Assembly (NCBI GenBank): GCA_031262065.1
Contig: JAISIK010000048.1
Span: forward strand, 1-38,262
DNA from: Oscillospiraceae bacterium
GTDB taxonomy: Bacteria > Bacillota > Clostridia > Oscillospirales > Oscillospiraceae
Reading direction: 5' to 3'
DNA: 38,262 bases
In this document: positions 1 through 7,618 of the stretch, piece after piece
Position numbering within the stretch: the stretch's first letter is position 1
Layout: each line of letters starts with the position of its first letter
The notes under the pieces: generated by a model
What the model saw: the letters and a program-made list of their open reading frames with translations, nothing else
Told to the model about the DNA's origin: nothing
Database searches by the model: none
Made by a program: the position numbers and the translations under genes

Positions 1-114
1 TTGGTGTTGATTGCGGTGAGGGTCCACCTGTTCCCATCCCGAACACAGAAGTTAAGCTCATCTGCGCCGAAAATACTTTGCGGGCGACTGCACGGGAAAA
101 TAGGTAATGCCAAC
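1..114 (+). rRNA. rrf: 5S ribosomal RNA
   Basis: Conserved 5S core 'CCTGTTCCCATCCCGAACACAGAAGTTAAGCTC'; 5' TTGGTGTT can pair with 3' ATGCCAAC; tRNAs follow directly. Confidence 0.95.
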
Positions 115-122
115 ATAAATAA

Positions 123-198
123 TCCCCCTTAGCTCAGTCGGTAGAGCAACGGACTGTTAATCCGTGTGTCGTTGGTTCAAGTCCAACAGGGGGAGCCA
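123..198 (+). tRNA. tRNA-Asn (GTT)
   Basis: Cloverleaf TCCCCCT...AGGGGGA-G-CCA, anticodon loop CTGTTAA, TpsiC GGTTCAAGTCC, encoded CCA. Confidence 0.95.
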
Positions 199-247
199 AG
201 CGATATAGCCGTCACTAGTTGACGGCTATATCCCTTCCCAGACAAAT

Positions 248-324
248 GGGCCTTTAGCTCAGTTGGTTAGAGCATCCGGCTCATAACCGGACGGTCCCGG
301 GTTCAAGTCCCCGAAGGCCCACCA
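248..324 (+). tRNA. tRNA with CAT anticodon (Met, or Ile2 if lysidine-modified)
   Basis: Acceptor GGGCCTT...AAGGCCC-A-CCA, anticodon loop CTCATAA. The body resembles tRNA-Ile2(CAU), but Met versus Ile2 cannot be settled by eye. Confidence 0.9.
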
Positions 325-327
325 TAT

Positions 328-403
<76 letters not shown>

Positions 404-404
404 T

Positions 405-426
405 GCGGACGGCGAAAGCCGTCCGC
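405..426 (+). terminator. Hairpin terminator-like element after the rRNA/tRNA operon
   Basis: Perfect 9-bp stem GCGGACGGC-GAAA-GCCGTCCGC with a GNRA loop right after tRNA-Trp; no strong T-tract. Confidence 0.5.
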
Positions 427-433
427 AATTCAG

Positions 434-638
434 TTTGCCCTGTCGGGCAAGGGAAGTGTCCTTCGGACGTGAAGTAGCTTATCAAGCAGTGAAGTGTGCC
501 TGCGACACATATTGGGCAAACTTTACTTCATGTTTTGCCGAAGGCAAATCACGTCACTATTGACGGGGTCAATTACTTCACTTTTTGCGTAGCAAAATAC
601 TTTACTACTTGTGTGGCTTTTTCTATCAACAAACACAC
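434..638. repeat. Array of short hairpins separated by GTGAAGT(A)-like spacers, with the spacer inverted (TACTTCAC/ACTTCAT) in the second half
   Basis: TTGCCC-TGTC-GGGCAA (435-450), GTCC-TTC-GGAC (458-468), GCTT-ATC-AAGC (477-487), TTTGCC-GAA-GGCAAA (534-548), GTCA-CTAT-TGAC (553-564), TTTTGC-GTA-GCAAAA (583-597). Spacers: GGAAGT (452-457), GTGAAGTA (469-476), AGTGAAGT (488-495), then ACTTCAT (525-531) and TACTTCAC (574-581). Confidence 0.65.
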
Positions 639-783
639 GTCGTCGCAGACTTTGCTTAGTTCGCGGCGGCTTTTGTTCTATTTGCGCTTTGAGACAATTG
701 TGCGAACGGTGTTAATTTGCCGCTAAGAATCCGGCAAGAATATAGCAGCATATTTAGCGCACGGTGTTGCGGAGGCGAAACGA

Positions 784-1275
784 ATGATTGTAATACTATT
801 TACGCAGGGGCGTCCTCCCTCAGACGGGTTTATTTGGCGCGCGGTGACGCGCTTCTGCGCGATGACCGGGCATGCACTCCCGTCCGGCAAAATTGTGCGT
901 CCACCGGGGGCAAAGCCGCATTTTTCGGAGCGCAGCCCGGATTTTTCGCTCTCGCACAGCGGGGAGTTTACCGCGGTTGCCGTGTCGGAAACGCCCGTGG
1001 GGCTGGATATTGAAAAGCTACGCCCAATCGACGCAGCCGCGGTATCGCGCCGCTTCTTCGGCAAAGAAATTGCAGACCGCGCAGCCTTCTTCAGCGAGTG
1101 GACAAAGCGGGAAGCCGCGATAAAGCGCGATGGCTACGGCTTCCCCGCGCGGCTGAAAGAAACGCCGAACGCAATCAGCATCCCCTTTGCGCCGGGCTAC
1201 GCGGCAGCCTACAGCGGCGGCGCGGGAGAAATCTATTTGATAGAGGATACGGAAGAATCAGAACAGCACCCCTGA
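784..1275 (+). CDS. Sfp-type 4'-phosphopantetheinyl transferase family protein
   Basis: 163 aa; motifs FSLSHSGEFTAVAVSETPVGLDIEKL and FFSEWTKREAAIK match the Sfp/AcpT-like PPTase fold; upstream GGAGG. Confidence 0.85.
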   Translation: MIVILFTQGRPPSDGFIWRAVTRFCAMTGHALPSGKIVRPPGAKPHFSERSPDFSLSHSGEFTAVAVSETPVGLDIEKLRPIDAAAVSRRFFGKEIADRAAFFSEWTKREAAIKRDGYGFPARLKETPNAISIPFAPGYAAAYSGGAGEIYLIEDTEESEQHP

Positions 1276-1293
1276 ATTTAGGGGGTGCTGTTC
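1261..1293 (+). terminator. Hairpin overlapping the end of the PPTase gene
   Basis: GAACAGCACCCC...GGGGTGCTGTTC, about 12-bp stem; the PPTase stop codon lies within it. Confidence 0.5.
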
Positions 1294-1348
1294 TTGGCGT
1301 AAGCGCAGTATTTATCGCAATTGCCATGCCAATTTGCATTCGCAGCGC

Positions 1349-1537
1349 CTAGCGCAGGGAGAAAAGATCATTCGGTTCGCAGTCCAGAACGGCGCAGAGT
1401 TTTTCGATTGTCTCCAAGTATATTGCGGCGGAAGTATTATCACACAACCTGTTGACTGTTTCATAGTTGCTTTCCAAGGATTTCACAAGCCAATAGCGTG
1501 TTTTCTTCTTGCTGTCAAGCAGTTCCTGAATTCTCAT
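1349..1537 (-). CDS. Small Cro/CI-type HTH protein
   Basis: 62 aa from MRIQELLDSKKKTRYWLVKSLESNYETVNRLCDNTSAAIYLETIEKLCAVLDCEPNDLFSLR; typical compact HTH_XRE layout ending in 'L..ALDCEPNDLF'. A start slightly upstream (GTG) is possible. Confidence 0.8.
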   Translation of the reverse strand: MRIQELLDSKKKTRYWLVKSLESNYETVNRLCDNTSAAIYLETIEKLCAVLDCEPNDLFSLR

Positions 1538-1595
1538 ACTAATCAAAATTATCACCCTATTGAATTCTACAGCAAATGCAGATAGGAAATAATTT

Positions 1596-1622
1596 AGATA
1601 TATCTGTAGTATAGATAATACT
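1596..1622. promoter_or_regulatory. Candidate operator: AGATATATCT palindrome and AGTAT-N5-ATACT inverted repeat
   Basis: Palindrome at 1596-1605 and inverted repeat at 1608-1622, abutting the -35 of the rightward promoter and lying between divergent genes. Confidence 0.4.
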
Positions 1623-1650
1623 TGACTATTATGAGGCGATTTGTTATACT
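1622..1650 (+). promoter_or_regulatory. Sigma-A promoter for the 710-aa gene
   Basis: TTGACT (1622-1627), 17 bp, TATACT (1645-1650). Confidence 0.7.
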
Positions 1651-1693
1651 GCAATTGGCAAGGAAAACCAATATAAATACGAATAATTTAGGA

Positions 1694-3160
1694 GGGATAC
1701 GGACATGGCAGACATGGGAAAGTTGCTGGCAGAGGGCAAGGGTACAAAGAAATGGTTCAAGGTAGTTAGTCTTTGCCTAGTCTTGCTGGCGGTACTTATC
1801 GGTGGCGTATGTGGCACATTGTTACTATTCAGTTTGATCGGCGGCCCCAATCAGAGAGATACACAAAAGCTTGCAGTAATAATTTGTGGGGGATCTATTG
1901 TTGTTATCACGGTAAAACTGATCGGCGCAATTAAACGAGCGATCAGGCAGGCACGAACAAAAATCGAGGTATACGAAAACGGCATCAAAGGGCGCTTTTT
2001 GAGCCGTTCGGGTGATGCCCTAAAGTATGCAATAATGCCCTACGAGGATATTGAGGACGTTGATTACTCCACGAAGCGTGTTTGCATCAAGAATTATTCT
2101 GGGGATGACGTCTCTTGCTACCCGTCGAACGCTGGGATGATTGGGATACCAATTGTTTCTCATGGCAAATCTAGTTGGGATACGGACATGGGGAAACTGC
2201 TGGCAGAGGGCAATGCGAAAAAGAAATGGTTCAAGGTAGCAAGCCTTTTTCTAATTTTACTGGCGCTACTCTACGCCTCGGCGAGACTGGCTCTCTATGT
2301 GGCGAAAAACTACAAAGCACCTTCGATAAGCAAGTTATATTTCCATTCCGAGATAGTTGGAATACTCTTTGCAGTTATTTTGGGTGTGTTGCTTGTTGTT
2401 ATCACGATTAAACTGATCAGCGCAATTAAACGAACGATCCGGGAGGCACGAACAAAAATCGAGGTATATGAAAACGGCATCAAAGGGCGAAAGGTAGGAT
2501 CGGGCGGTCTAATGTATGCCGCAATACCGTATGCGGATATTGAGGAAGTTCGTTACGCCGCGGACTATGTATGGATCAGCGAAAAGGCTAAGGATAATAA
2601 ATATAATTATTTTAGCTTCAGAGTGTCAAACGCTGAGGTGATTGGGAAAGCAATGGTTTCTCATGGCAAATCCAGTTGGGATACGGACATGGGGAAACTG
2701 CTGGCAGAGGGCAATGCGAAAAAGAAATTGTTCAAGGAAGCAAGCCTTTTTCTAATTTTGCTGGCGCTACTCTACGCCTCGGCGAGACTGGTTCTCTATG
2801 TGGTGAAGAACTACAAAGCTCCTTCGATAAGCAAGTTATATTTCCATTCAGGTTTTGTTGGAATACTCTACGCAGCACTATTCTGTGTGTTGCTTGTTGT
2901 TATCACGATTAAACTGGTCGTCGCAATTAAACGAACGATCCTGCAGGCACGAACAAAAATCGAGGTATACGAAAACGGCATCAAAGGGCGCTTCGTGATC
3001 AAAGGGAGCTTCTATTGGCGGCGGCTGTGGTGGTATCCTATGCATCTAAGCAAAAGAATAATACCCTATGAGGATATTAAGAAAGTTGATTACTCCTCGA
3101 AGAGTGTTTGCATCAAAGGTGATTATTGCTACCCGTCGAACGCTGAGATGATTGGGAAAG
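1694..3160 (+). repeat. Three tandem intragenic repeats (about 483 and 501 bp period)
   Basis: GGGATACGGACATGG recurs at 1694, 2177 and 2678. GAACAAAAATCGAGGTATA[C/T]GAAAACGGCATCAAAGGGCG occurs in all three units. Units 2 and 3 are almost identical over their first 100+ bp. Confidence 0.9.
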
Positions 3161-3837
3161 CGATTAGTAAGTGCTTAGATAGGATAAACGAAGAAGAGGA
3201 GCGGAAAAGAAAAGAAGAAATGAGAGCACTAGAGTCATTAGCAGAGCAGGGAGATGCGAACGCACAATGTAACCTCGGAGATTGCTATTGGGACGGTGAA
3301 GGTATCGAGAAGGATTATGCCAAAGCTGTACACTGGTATCTAAAAGCGGTGGAGCAGGGACATGCGGATGCGCAATATAAGCTCGGTCTGTTGTATCATG
3401 TCGGTCTAGGCGCTGATAAGGATTATGCAAAAGCTGTATACTGGTATGAAAAAGCGGCGGTGCAGGGAAATAGTAATGCACAAAACAGCCTAGGGAATTG
3501 CTATAAGAACGGCGAAGGTGTCGAGTCAGATAATAAGAAAGCCGCATACTGGTATGAAAAAGCGGCGGAAATGGGAAATGCAGACGCCCAATGTAATCTT
3601 GCGCTTAGTTATTATATGGGCACTGGTGTCGTGCAGGATTATGCCAAGGTTGTATACTGGGCGAAAAAAGCTGCGGAAAATGGCAAGCCGGATGGACAGT
3701 TTATACTCGGGCACTGCTATTATCAAGGTTTTGGTATTGTTGAGGATGTATCCAAAGCCGAATACTGGTATCGAAGAGCAGCGGCACAGGGTCATGATCT
3801 TGCGCGAGAATCCCTGCAACATTTCTTTTCAAACTAG
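1705..3837 (+). CDS. Membrane protein with three tandem TM/PH-like units and C-terminal Sel1 (TPR-like) repeats
   Basis: 710 aa; RBS GGAGG. Three units 'DMGKLLAEG..KKWFK..SL.LILLALL...VVITIKLI.AIKRTI.QARTKIEVYENGIKGR...IPYEDIEEVDY...CYPSNAEMIGKA', then about five Sel1 repeats ('GDANAQCNLGDCYWDGEGIEKDYAKAVHWYLKA'). Confidence 0.85.
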   Translation: MADMGKLLAEGKGTKKWFKVVSLCLVLLAVLIGGVCGTLLLFSLIGGPNQRDTQKLAVIICGGSIVVITVKLIGAIKRAIRQARTKIEVYENGIKGRFLSRSGDALKYAIMPYEDIEDVDYSTKRVCIKNYSGDDVSCYPSNAGMIGIPIVSHGKSSWDTDMGKLLAEGNAKKKWFKVASLFLILLALLYASARLALYVAKNYKAPSISKLYFHSEIVGILFAVILGVLLVVITIKLISAIKRTIREARTKIEVYENGIKGRKVGSGGLMYAAIPYADIEEVRYAADYVWISEKAKDNKYNYFSFRVSNAEVIGKAMVSHGKSSWDTDMGKLLAEGNAKKKLFKEASLFLILLALLYASARLVLYVVKNYKAPSISKLYFHSGFVGILYAALFCVLLVVITIKLVVAIKRTILQARTKIEVYENGIKGRFVIKGSFYWRRLWWYPMHLSKRIIPYEDIKKVDYSSKSVCIKGDYCYPSNAEMIGKAISKCLDRINEEEERKRKEEMRALESLAEQGDANAQCNLGDCYWDGEGIEKDYAKAVHWYLKAVEQGHADAQYKLGLLYHVGLGADKDYAKAVYWYEKAAVQGNSNAQNSLGNCYKNGEGVESDNKKAAYWYEKAAEMGNADAQCNLALSYYMGTGVVQDYAKVVYWAKKAAENGKPDGQFILGHCYYQGFGIVEDVSKAEYWYRRAAAQGHDLARESLQHFFSN

Positions 3838-3950
3838 GTACAGAGTACAGTATTACATACAGGCACTCTAACCCCGCCAAAGAACCCCACAACAAAATCT
3901 CAAAAGCAGCGCATTTGAGTACCAACGCAATACTTTCCACCCCAAACAGC

Positions 3951-3984
3951 AAACAGAGTCCGCCTTTTTGGCGGACTCTGTTTT
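3951..3984. terminator. Bidirectional intrinsic terminator
   Basis: Perfect 14-bp stem AAACAGAGTCCGCC-TTTTT-GGCGGACTCTGTTT between convergent genes, with T-tracts on both strands. Confidence 0.85.
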
Positions 3985-4681
3985 ACAGTATTTTAGACAA
4001 TCGCGTGTTTTGGAAGGCTGTGTTCGCTTTCTCAATCAGTCGCGGCAGCTTTGTATAGCGTGCGACAAGCCAGCCGATTTCAGCCAAGGCAACGCCACCG
4101 ATCACGTCATACAGCCCGTGCTGCTTGGTGAACAGGGTCGAGGCAAAAACCAGAAGCGAGCCGATTACACAGGCGATGCTGATGGGAATGCGGTGGCGCA
4201 GATGCCTGCACTCGAACATATACCGCGTGCCGATCCACGCAATATAGCAGTGCGCGGAGGGGAAGAGGTTCGTCGGGGTATCGACGGTGTAAATCAGATT
4301 CATCAGCCACGCGTTTACGCCGCCGCCCGCTATTTCCGGGCGAATATTCGTCGTGGGCAGGAAAACGAAAAAGAAGAAGCCGACTACTTTTGCAACGAAA
4401 TCCGCAGCTGCAAGGCGGCAGCATAATTCCGGGCTTTCCTGCGCCACGGTGATATACTGATACGCCCAAAAGATATAGGTCAAAACATAAGCCCAAACCC
4501 AAGCGGGGACGAAGGGGATCAGCTTGTCCGCCGCGCTTGTCATGTCAAGCCCCGCGCTGCCGTTTGCCAGAAGCTGCACGAGTTTTGCAGCCTGATAGGA
4601 CAGCAGGTTCATGATTCCCGTTAAAATCAGCGGGAAGACTGCGTAGGACGGAATAATCTTGCGTAAATTGCGGCGGAACAT
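3983..4681 (-). CDS. PAP2-superfamily phosphatase/phosphotransferase membrane protein
   Basis: Motifs 'NLFPSAHCYIAWIGTRYMFECR' and 'STLFTKQHGLYDVIGGVALAEIGW' (PAP2 SAH and H-x3-D signatures), multiple TM segments. Confidence 0.85.
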   Translation of the reverse strand: MFRRNLRKIIPSYAVFPLILTGIMNLLSYQAAKLVQLLANGSAGLDMTSAADKLIPFVPAWVWAYVLTYIFWAYQYITVAQESPELCCRLAAADFVAKVVGFFFFVFLPTTNIRPEIAGGGVNAWLMNLIYTVDTPTNLFPSAHCYIAWIGTRYMFECRHLRHRIPISIACVIGSLLVFASTLFTKQHGLYDVIGGVALAEIGWLVARYTKLPRLIEKANTAFQNTRLSKIL

Positions 4682-4718
4682 CGGATCACCTCGCTTGATG
4701 GGCTACATTCTTCGACCA

Positions 4719-4747
4719 ATTATACGCAAAGCAGACAATAAAGTCAA
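4719..4747 (-). promoter_or_regulatory. Sigma-A promoter for the PAP2 gene
   Basis: On the minus strand TTGACT, 17 bp, TATAAT; the -35 overlaps the stop codon of the upstream metallophosphoesterase gene. Confidence 0.75.
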
Positions 4748-6645
4748 TAAGCCCCCACGTACTGCGCAAAGCGCATCAAAATCGTTGCCACCTGCGCGCG
4801 GCTTGCGCCGCCCTGCGGGTCGAGCATGCCGTCGCTTCCGACAAGAAGCCCCGCACCGACCGCCCACTGCATGGCGCTTTGCGCATATGCACTGACTGCG
4901 TGGCTGTCGCTGAAGCCGGACAAGTTGCCCTGCGCGGAAGTCGCGTAGCTGTATTTTCTCGCATAGCGATAGAGGATGGTTGCCAATTGCTCGCGCGTGA
5001 GTATATCGTTCGGGGCGAAGCGCCCATCTCCGACGCCGCTCACAATTTGCGTGACAGCCGCCCAGCAAATTGCCGCGCCGTACCACGCGTTTTTATCCAC
5101 ATCGGAGAAAACGCTTGTAACATACACCACGGGCGAACCCTTGAGGCGGTAGAGAACGGTCGCAAGCATAGCGCGCGTCATCGTTTGGTCGGGCGCAAAA
5201 GCCGTGTCGGACACGCCGTTAAAGAGCTTGTGGCTGATTGCATAGTCGATGCTGTCGTGATACCAGAGCGCGGGGTCTACATCGGAAAACGCGGCGGAGA
5301 CGCAATGCGCTTCTGCAAAATTGACTGTAAACGTACAATCTGCGGTAACATCCGAGAAATAGAAGTCGTTGCCCGCCTGCGTAACCGTGGCTGCACCCGG
5401 CGGGGAGAGATCCCAGCCTTCGATGGCGTAATTCTCATACGGCGTAGCGGTGGCGCTGTAGCCGTCGAAGGATACCTTCCCGTATACCGTATTATTTGCA
5501 GCGACTGTGATGGCATACGCGGATTTTGAGCGCAGCGCAACGGTGATGGGATAGTTGACCTGTGCGCCGCCGCTGTTCGGATTGCTCTGCCCGAGCGATT
5601 CGGCGCGGGTATATTCGCCGCTTGCATCATAGCGGGAGAGGACGACGCGGTTGTCATAGACGCTGAGCAGCGATACGGTGAGCGTATTGTTCGCGCTGCT
5701 GTTGGAGTAGCCGACGTAGCCCGCGTTCATATAGGTAAAGTTCAGTTTTTGGCGATTGGCGGAACTGCCGTGCCCGAAGCGGTTAACGTCCAGATATTCG
5801 CCGCGCGCCACATAGTTGACCGCGCCGCCCCAAGCGTCTTCATAGCGCCCGTCGTTGCGCCCCGTGCCGGCTGCGTAGCTCGGATTGCCGGAGTGATTGT
5901 GCCCATAGAGATAGAAAATATTCAAGTCTGCGGCAGCGGTGTTAATTGAATCAAAAAGAACCTGCGCATAGGTGTTGTCTGTGCCGGAGGAGCGGGCGCT
6001 GTAGTGCAGAGGGACATGACAGGCGATAAACACCGGGCGCGTTTCCCCCGCCTGTGCCAATGCGCCGAGCTCCGTCGAAACGGTGCTCGCGGTGGCGCTG
6101 ACGAGAGCGAGCATGGAGGAATCGCTCGACTGCCCATAGGGAAACTGCGATTCGTTAATTACGTAGACGATATACGGGTCGCTCTCGTCGTAGGGCTGCA
6201 AGCCGCTTTGAGCCAGACCGTAAGCGCCGGAATAGTCGTGGTTTCCTTGCGAGAATGTGCTGCTGTGCGTGGCGGTGTAGTCATCGCCGAAATGCGCGTT
6301 GAACATCGACTCGATTTGGCGGATGCCGTCGCCCGCGCAGTATTGTCCGTCGCCGTCTTCTTGAAAATGGTCGGTGTAGTCGCCGACAAAGAGCGTGGCA
6401 TCCGGCACAATGCCCGCCCCGCGCACAGATGCAAGAATCGCGTCAAGCGACTGCGTCCGCTCCTGCTCTTCGATAGGCGTAGCGTCGAAGGCGTAGCGGT
6501 TGTAGCTGCCGCCGCCGTAGCAGTTGTTCTGAAAATCCGAGCCGCAGAGAATTGTGGCAAGCGGCTCGTCCGAGGCTGCGGAAACCATGGGAAACAGGCT
6601 CAAAAGCATCGCAGCACATAGAAGCAGAGATAGGATTCGTTTCAT
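4744..6645 (-). CDS. Secreted metallophosphoesterase with C-terminal S-layer homology (SLH) domains
   Basis: Signal peptide; calcineurin-like motifs GSDFQ, GDYTDH, QGNHDY, YGHNHSG; three SLH modules (AFSDVDPALWYHDSIDYAISHKLFNGVSD...). Confidence 0.9.
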   Translation of the reverse strand: MKRILSLLLCAAMLLSLFPMVSAASDEPLATILCGSDFQNNCYGGGSYNRYAFDATPIEEQERTQSLDAILASVRGAGIVPDATLFVGDYTDHFQEDGDGQYCAGDGIRQIESMFNAHFGDDYTATHSSTFSQGNHDYSGAYGLAQSGLQPYDESDPYIVYVINESQFPYGQSSDSSMLALVSATASTVSTELGALAQAGETRPVFIACHVPLHYSARSSGTDNTYAQVLFDSINTAAADLNIFYLYGHNHSGNPSYAAGTGRNDGRYEDAWGGAVNYVARGEYLDVNRFGHGSSANRQKLNFTYMNAGYVGYSNSSANNTLTVSLLSVYDNRVVLSRYDASGEYTRAESLGQSNPNSGGAQVNYPITVALRSKSAYAITVAANNTVYGKVSFDGYSATATPYENYAIEGWDLSPPGAATVTQAGNDFYFSDVTADCTFTVNFAEAHCVSAAFSDVDPALWYHDSIDYAISHKLFNGVSDTAFAPDQTMTRAMLATVLYRLKGSPVVYVTSVFSDVDKNAWYGAAICWAAVTQIVSGVGDGRFAPNDILTREQLATILYRYARKYSYATSAQGNLSGFSDSHAVSAYAQSAMQWAVGAGLLVGSDGMLDPQGGASRAQVATILMRFAQYVGAY

Positions 6646-6648
6646 GGC

Positions 6649-7071
6649 TTACTCCTTTTTTTCGCGGAAGGCAAAAAAGCGCTGCCCGAAGTAGTTCAAG
6701 CCGACAAAGAGCCCCGCGCCGATCAGCATGACAATGTTCTTGCGCGTATCTTCCGACACGCCTGCCAACAGTCGATTGAAAAGCCTTGGGGGCAGTTCGT
6801 AAGCCAGCAGCCAGCACACGGCGATATTCAGCGCGAAGCGCAGCATGGGCTTCCAAGTGTCGCCCTTGTATTTGAAGGTAAAGTGGCGGTTGAGAAAATA
6901 GCTCATCACGCTCGCGAGAATGGTGCTGACGCCGCTGGAGACGCTTACGCTCCAGTCAAGCAGATTGAGAAGCGTAAGTCCCAGCCCAGTGCCCACAAGT
7001 GTATTGGCAGCGCCCACCAGAAGGAACTTCCACATTTTCTCATCAAACAGCATGCGCAGTTTTTCTTTCAT
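6649..7071 (-). CDS. GtrA family membrane protein
   Basis: MKEKLRMLFDEKMWKFLLVGAANTLVGTGLGLTLLNLL...SVMSYFLNRHFTFKYKG...GLNYFGQRFFAFR is typical GtrA; start trimmed to the internal Met. Confidence 0.88.
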   Translation of the reverse strand: MKEKLRMLFDEKMWKFLLVGAANTLVGTGLGLTLLNLLDWSVSVSSGVSTILASVMSYFLNRHFTFKYKGDTWKPMLRFALNIAVCWLLAYELPPRLFNRLLAGVSEDTRKNIVMLIGAGLFVGLNYFGQRFFAFREKKE

Positions 7072-7102
7072 ATTCGACAACCTTCTTTCTTTCGTAAACG
7101 CA

Positions 7103-7152
7103 CAAAAAGAAACTCTCCGCACTGTCCCTTCAAGGGACAGTGAAAGGAGTTT
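7103..7152 (-). terminator. Intrinsic terminator downstream of the 7152-7559 lipoprotein gene
   Basis: Minus strand AAACTCCTTTCACTGTCCCT-TGA-AGGGACAGTGCGGAGAGTTT followed by CTTTTTG. Confidence 0.75.
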
Positions 7153-7559
7153 CATTCCCAGCAGGCGGTGATGCTGCCGCCGCTTGCAACCGTAAATAGG
7201 ACTTCCCCGTCGGTACTGATACACTCTAAAACAACGCATACGCCGGGAAGATTGCAGGTGGCTGCAAGGTCGTCCGCAACGACCTGCACGGAGTCCACAT
7301 AGGTTTCGAGCGCCAGCTCGTCTGTGTAGATATTTTGCCCGAATGCGCAGGCACTTTCATAGCTCATCGTGCTGTATTCGCGCAGGGTTAGGGTGTTTTT
7401 GCCCTCGTCGTAGGTATAGTCTTCGTATTTTTGCCAAACTTGCTGCATATAGCTCGTTACATCCACGTTCGGCGCTTGTGTTTCCACCTGCGCGGCAGCG
7501 CAGGAAGCCAGCGCCAGCGCAGTGCAAATCCATAGCGCAGCGAGCAGAACTTTGCGCAT
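7152..7559 (-). CDS. Putative lipoprotein
   Basis: 135 aa with lipobox LALASC; no family recognised. Confidence 0.7.
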   Translation of the reverse strand: MRKVLLAALWICTALALASCAAAQVETQAPNVDVTSYMQQVWQKYEDYTYDEGKNTLTLREYSTMSYESACAFGQNIYTDELALETYVDSVQVVADDLAATCNLPGVCVVLECISTDGEVLFTVASGGSITACWE

Positions 7560-7618
7560 TGCGCATCACCGCCTTTTCCGTAATTATAGCGGATTTTCGG
7601 CAGTTTGTAAAGGAAAAC

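Noticed and set aside
434-638. CRISPR array interpretation of the repeated spacers
   Set aside because: The repeated word is only 6-8 nt, the unique parts are palindromic and about 11-16 nt, orientation flips, and no cas genes are present.
496-1064. ORFs 496-726 (+), 717-1013 (+) and 723-1064 (-) near the hairpin array and PPTase
   Set aside because: 496-726 is a translation of the hairpin array without an RBS; the other two overlap the PPTase in other frames.
2175-2912. Duplicate 78-aa ORFs (2175-2411, 2676-2912), MGYGHGETAGRGQCEK...
   Set aside because: Out-of-frame readings of the intragenic repeats; they only reflect the DNA-level duplication.
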